Shown: piece by piece, positions 61,368-64,000 of the stretch
How positions within the stretch are numbered: the stretch's first letter is position 1
Layout: each line of letters begins with the position of its first letter
DNA from: Peribacillus sp. FSL P2-0133
GTDB lineage: Bacteria; Bacillota; Bacilli; Bacillales; DSM-1321
Direction of reading: 5' to 3'
Assembly (NCBI RefSeq): GCF_037975445.1
Contig: NZ_CP150254.1
Coordinates: 1,238,001 to 1,302,000, forward strand
Length of the DNA stretch: 64,000 nucleotides
The notes under the pieces: generated by a model
Databases searched by the model: none
What the model saw: the letters and a program-made list of their open reading frames with translations, nothing else
Told to the model about the DNA's origin: nothing
Program-made: the position numbers and the translations under genes

Positions 61368-61586
61368 CTAATTATTCCCTGTAATGGGCTGGTCGACCCC
61401 ATTGACATCAAGGACATTACTACCATTCAGGCCATTGGCCGTAAAAACGATTGCAGCTGTGTTAGCTGAACCAGATCCGGTGACAGTTTTGCTGGAAGAT
61501 TTCGGCGAAATGACGGCTGCATCCCCGAATAACAGGTTTCCTTCCGCGATATTGAATATTTGGACTGGACCGACAATAGCTGGCAT
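61368..61586 (-). CDS. gerPF: Spore germination protein GerPF
   Basis: The 72-residue protein starts MPAIVGPVQIFNIAEGNLLF and contains DAAVISPKSSSKTVTGSGSA and the end VLDVNGVDQPITGNN, the GerPA/GerPF family pattern. It is last in the gerPA-F operon, whose products make the spore coat permeable to germinants. It lies 21 bp after gerPE. AAAGGAGGAAT precedes the ATG. Confidence 0.9.
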   Translation of the reverse strand: MPAIVGPVQIFNIAEGNLLFGDAAVISPKSSSKTVTGSGSANTAAIVFTANGLNGSNVLDVNGVDQPITGNN

Positions 61587-61607
61587 ATGAATTCCTCCTT
61601 TTAAAAT

Positions 61608-62015
61608 TTAAGTGGTGTTGGTTGAACCCTCAATTGGTGTCTCTTCGGTTTTTTTAGGAATCTCCCGAATGTGTTTCACTCTTGATTCCATACGTGCATG
61701 GCCTACGTTCCCCACACCAACTACAGATGAGGTTGATATCCCGATTATATTGATATTGCCGACCCGTATGAAGGGATTCGGATTTGAAAAACTTGATATG
61801 ACTGGTTCATTCAATCTCGGAATATAAAATGGTCTCTTGGAAATTTCATAATCTTCGAAATGAATATCGACTGACTGGAAAGTTTCGCTTTTCTTCTGGA
61901 TTGCCAAGGCAAATGATTTTCCGTCAATATAAGAACAGTCTCCAATCTGCATGGTGGAGCTAAAAATGAGTGTCTTGGAAGATATAGACTTTACTTTTGA
62001 TATTCTTGAAAACAT
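61608..62015 (-). CDS. gerPE: Spore germination protein GerPE
   Basis: The 135-residue protein starts MFSRISKVKSISSKTLIFSS and contains GDCSYIDGKSFALAIQKKSE and FIRVGNINIIGISTSSVVGV, matching GerPE in length and place. It is separated from gerPD by 5 bp. It is expected in the spore coat; molecular activity unknown. Confidence 0.88.
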   Translation of the reverse strand: MFSRISKVKSISSKTLIFSSTMQIGDCSYIDGKSFALAIQKKSETFQSVDIHFEDYEISKRPFYIPRLNEPVISSFSNPNPFIRVGNINIIGISTSSVVGVGNVGHARMESRVKHIREIPKKTEETPIEGSTNTT

Positions 62016-62020
62016 CTCTT

Positions 62021-62200
62021 TTATCCTTTTGGAGCAAATGGGACGAATGGTCCGATGATAAGGGATTCCGGCGGGGTATCGAATGCGGAAGATAGTTGGA
62101 CCGTTTGTACATCCCCTATGAGAAATAAAGCAGAGCTTGCTACACCGGTAATTTTAATATCTCCTACGCAAAGCTGGTGATTGGTTACATTAAACTCCAT
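62021..62200 (-). CDS. gerPD: Spore germination protein GerPD
   Basis: The 59-residue protein starts MEFNVTNHQLCVGDIKITGV, with ASSALFLIGDVQTVQLSSAF in the middle and PFVPFAPKG at the end. It matches the size and flow of GerPD. The start overlaps the end of gerPC by 11 bp and its ribosome site GGAGGAAAT lies inside gerPC. It is too short for a length filter of 60 residues and easily missed. Confidence 0.88.
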   Translation of the reverse strand: MEFNVTNHQLCVGDIKITGVASSALFLIGDVQTVQLSSAFDTPPESLIIGPFVPFAPKG

Positions 62201-62801
62201 TTGGATTTCCTCCTGTCTCGGCTTGTGAATGGGTAATGAATTGAAATAATGCGGTTTGAATATCGGATTTCACCTTTTCCCTGATCTTTTCCTTGATATT
62301 ATCCCTTTGCTGCGGAGCACGTTCCGCGTACGAAAGATTATCGAAATACATATTGATTCGTTGATGCAGCTGGCGTTCGACGTCCTGCTTAATAAAATCA
62401 TGATAAGAGGGTTCCAATGATATTTTAAGCTGGTTTTCCGCATCGTGAATCATATTCTCCAAGTCTGAAAGTATATCGTTGTGAATTTCCTCGACGACGA
62501 TCTCCCTGCCTGGAAATAGGTTAGGGCTAGGTTGAACAGGTTGGTTGTTGACGGCAAATTCATCAATGTTGTTAAGATCAGTTGGATTTAAACCGATATT
62601 CAATGTTCCATCTAGAGATTCGACCTTTAACTGATCGAATTTATATTCAATTTTATCTACATGGATTGGCGGTTTATTTTTCAGCTCGGCTAGTTCATCT
62701 TTCAGGCGTTTGAGTTCGTGTTCAAGTTTCATGATCCGTTTATCCTGGGCTTCAAGAAAACGCTGCATTTGTATGGAATATGAATATAGATCCTGATTCA
62801 C
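62190..62801 (-). CDS. gerPC: Spore germination protein GerPC
   Basis: The 203-residue protein has an N-terminal coiled coil (QRFLEAQDKRIMKLEHELKR, about 13-32), a short beta segment with IEYKFDQLKVESLDGTLNIG and a helical C-terminus ending in a small tail. Length fits GerPC (205 in B. subtilis). GTG start with GGGGTG upstream. GerPC probably scaffolds the other GerP proteins in the coat. Confidence 0.88.
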   Translation of the reverse strand: MNQDLYSYSIQMQRFLEAQDKRIMKLEHELKRLKDELAELKNKPPIHVDKIEYKFDQLKVESLDGTLNIGLNPTDLNNIDEFAVNNQPVQPSPNLFPGREIVVEEIHNDILSDLENMIHDAENQLKISLEPSYHDFIKQDVERQLHQRINMYFDNLSYAERAPQQRDNIKEKIREKVKSDIQTALFQFITHSQAETGGNPNGV

Positions 62802-62883
62802 GATTCAACACCCCACCTTCACATAAGTTAATTTTATATAAGACAGTATATGAAAAAGTTGGAGGTAGGTGAATGCCTATGAA

Positions 62884-63090
62884 CTAGGAGCGGGTAAACG
62901 GGACGAAACTGGTTGATGGGACTACATCAGCTTCAATTTGTGGAGCAGGCTCAGTGAAGCCTCCGGTATTGGCTAAGGTGGAATATGGTTTAATAACCCC
63001 GGCGCTTCCTATTTGAAAAACGGATGAATTGGCGATGCTTTCAATTTTTATCATATTGATTTGTATGGTCTGGTGAATATTGAAGATCAT
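62884..63090 (-). CDS. gerPB: Spore germination protein GerPB
   Basis: The 68-residue protein starts MIFNIHQTIQINMIKIESIA and contains SSVFQIGSAGVIKPYS, the GerPB signature, followed by a variable proline-rich end. AAAGGAGTC lies before the ATG. It is 22 bp after gerPA and 82 bp before gerPC. Confidence 0.9.
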   Translation of the reverse strand: MIFNIHQTIQINMIKIESIANSSVFQIGSAGVIKPYSTLANTGGFTEPAPQIEADVVPSTSFVPFTRS

Positions 63091-63112
63091 GCTGACTCCT
63101 TTCTTAAAGCCA

Positions 63113-63334
63113 TTAGAGATTTAAGACCAGTGGCTGATCGACACCATCTGTATCATTTGTATTTGTGGTGCTGTAGGCATTATAGAGGGATATGGATTCA
63201 CCTGTATTAAAAGAGCCAGCACCTGCAAACGTTTTTGAGGTGGTATATGGACTAATCTTAAAGACGTCCCCAATATGGACAATTCCACTGCTACCGACGT
63301 TGATAACTTGAACGACTCCTACGATGGCTGGCAA
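63113..63334 (-). CDS. gerPA: Spore germination protein GerPA
   Basis: The 73-residue protein begins (TTG start) with PAIVGVVQVINVGSSGIVHI, then GDVFKISPYTTSKTFAGAGS and NTNDTDGVDQPLVLNL. It is a paralogue of GerPF. TTG 63334 follows AGGGTGAT by 4 bp; the longer frame to 63445 has no site. It is the first gene of the leftward gerP operon, with a SigK-like promoter 78 bp upstream. Confidence 0.88.
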   Translation of the reverse strand: MPAIVGVVQVINVGSSGIVHIGDVFKISPYTTSKTFAGAGSFNTGESISLYNAYSTTNTNDTDGVDQPLVLNL

Positions 63335-63411
63335 GAAAATCACCCTTTTTTTATTCTGGTTTTTCCCTTGAATCTCAGGCCATGAGCCTATCACTGAAGG
63401 GAGTTTCAATG

Positions 63412-63441
63412 TATTGTATGTTGACTCATGATTGATGTGAT
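63412..63441 (-). promoter_or_regulatory. Probable SigK promoter of the gerP operon
   Basis: On the minus strand ATCAC (ending at 63437) is followed after 16 bp by CATACAATA (63420-63412). This fits the SigK pattern AC - 16/17 - CATAnnnTA for mother-cell, late coat genes. The gerP operon of B. subtilis is SigK-transcribed and repressed by GerE. Confidence 0.65.
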
Positions 63442-63558
63442 TCATCTGCCTACCAATATATTGTTATATAACAATGGTAAATGTTATTGGAATTTTGATA
63501 ACAGATATGGTAATATAATACTAATTCAGAATCTTCAAATAAAATTAGAGGTGAGGAA

Positions 63559-64000
63559 ATGAATGTACCATTAGTATTATCGCATTTCTTGGATCGAGCA
63601 GCCTTACTATATGGCGATAAGAAAGCAATCATTGGAGATGACAAGGTTTTAACATACTTAGAGCTGAACGGCCGTGTCAACCAGCTTTCGAATGGTTTAA
63701 GGGACCTTGGAGTCAAAAAGGGTGACAAGGTGGCATATTTGGCACCTAACTCAATTGAAATGCTTGAAGGCTTTTATGGGGTCTTTCAGCTTGGGGCAGT
63801 AATCGTTCCATTGAATATCCGTTTGAAGCCTGCCGATTATGTATTCATTTTGAACCATAGCGAGTCAAAGGTCCTTTTCGTAGATCAGGAATTGTATCAT
63901 CTAATTTTCCCTGTCAAGGATGAACTTGAATCGGTGGAGCACATAATCGTTCATTATAAAAATGAAGAGATAAATGAAACCGATTACAACCATTGGCTGG
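63559..64000 (+). CDS. Acyl-CoA synthetase (AMP-forming), 5' part
   Basis: The open frame runs from ATG 63559 (GAGGTGAGG upstream) past the end of the window, 147 codons. The start MNVPLVLSHFLDRAALLYGD, LTYLELNGRVNQLSNGLRDL and GVKKGDKVAYLAPNSIEMLE correspond to the N-terminal domain of ANL ligases. It would be the third such ligase of the window. The catalytic motifs lie outside, so substrate and intactness cannot be judged. Confidence 0.8.
   Translation, partial: MNVPLVLSHFLDRAALLYGDKKAIIGDDKVLTYLELNGRVNQLSNGLRDLGVKKGDKVAYLAPNSIEMLEGFYGVFQLGAVIVPLNIRLKPADYVFILNHSESKVLFVDQELYHLIFPVKDELESVEHIIVHYKNEEINETDYNHWL

Overview
The window is a low-GC Firmicute chromosome segment, almost certainly a Bacillaceae spore former of the Bacillus/Peribacillus type. 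Three things support this: a collinear run of genes in the order of the Bacillus subtilis yhe-yha-yhg-yhf-yhj-yis region (recalled from memory, not searched); spore genes (yheC/D family, yhaL, SscA/YjcZ-type micropeptides, the complete gerPABCDEF operon); and typical strong Shine-Dalgarno sites, TTG/GTG starts and hairpin-plus-T-tract terminators. No tRNA, rRNA, CRISPR array, prophage or intact insertion sequence was seen.

Layout. 1-3921 (minus): three ATP-grasp spore-coat-associated genes, with a fourth gene running off the left edge. 4060-4578: a wrecked DUF445 (yheB) gene. 4650-8700: yheA, yhaX, a SplA-like protein, a tandem-repeat block, a DinB-like protein, a lipoprotein and a HIT-like protein. 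8730-14470: DDAH-type amidinohydrolase, acyl-CoA synthetase, yhaR enoyl-CoA hydratase, a decayed dispersed repeat, yhzD-like, cysteine synthase. 14593-22530: the yhaO/yhaN nuclease pair, a small HExxH protein, a Fur-controlled siderophore ATPase plus FhuF-like reductase, yhaM and yhaL. 22580-29670: prsA, micropeptides, yhaI, hpr, yhaH, trpP with a TRAP site, serC, hit. 30330-38065: ecsABC, an M20 amidohydrolase, PAP2 phosphatase, hmoB, hemE and hemH (hemY is not at its usual place). 38347-49369: yhgD, yhfH, yhfI, lplJ, lcfB with a FadR-like operator, HD protein, atypical response regulator, yhfN, YitT protein, yhzC, comK, DUF3006 and a ComEC-like hydrolase. 49370-50740: a gene graveyard. 50741-64000: yhjD, yhjE, sipV, addBA, a stand-alone trpB, the gerP operon read leftward, and the start of another acyl-CoA synthetase.

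Functional themes: DNA end processing (YhaO/N, AddAB), RNA decay (YhaM), secretion and folding (PrsA, SipV, Ecs), heme and iron (HemE/H, HmoB, FhuF-like), fatty-acid activation (three ANL ligases), sporulation and germination, and transition-state control (Hpr, ComK). The best candidates for something new are regulatory: a GAG-repeat (TRAP-like) site over the start of a lone trpB that mirrors a textbook TRAP site over trpP, a 44-bp direct repeat with an internal dyad before ecsA, and an 11-copy hairpin-forming tandem array. I did not find a convincing wholly new multi-gene system.
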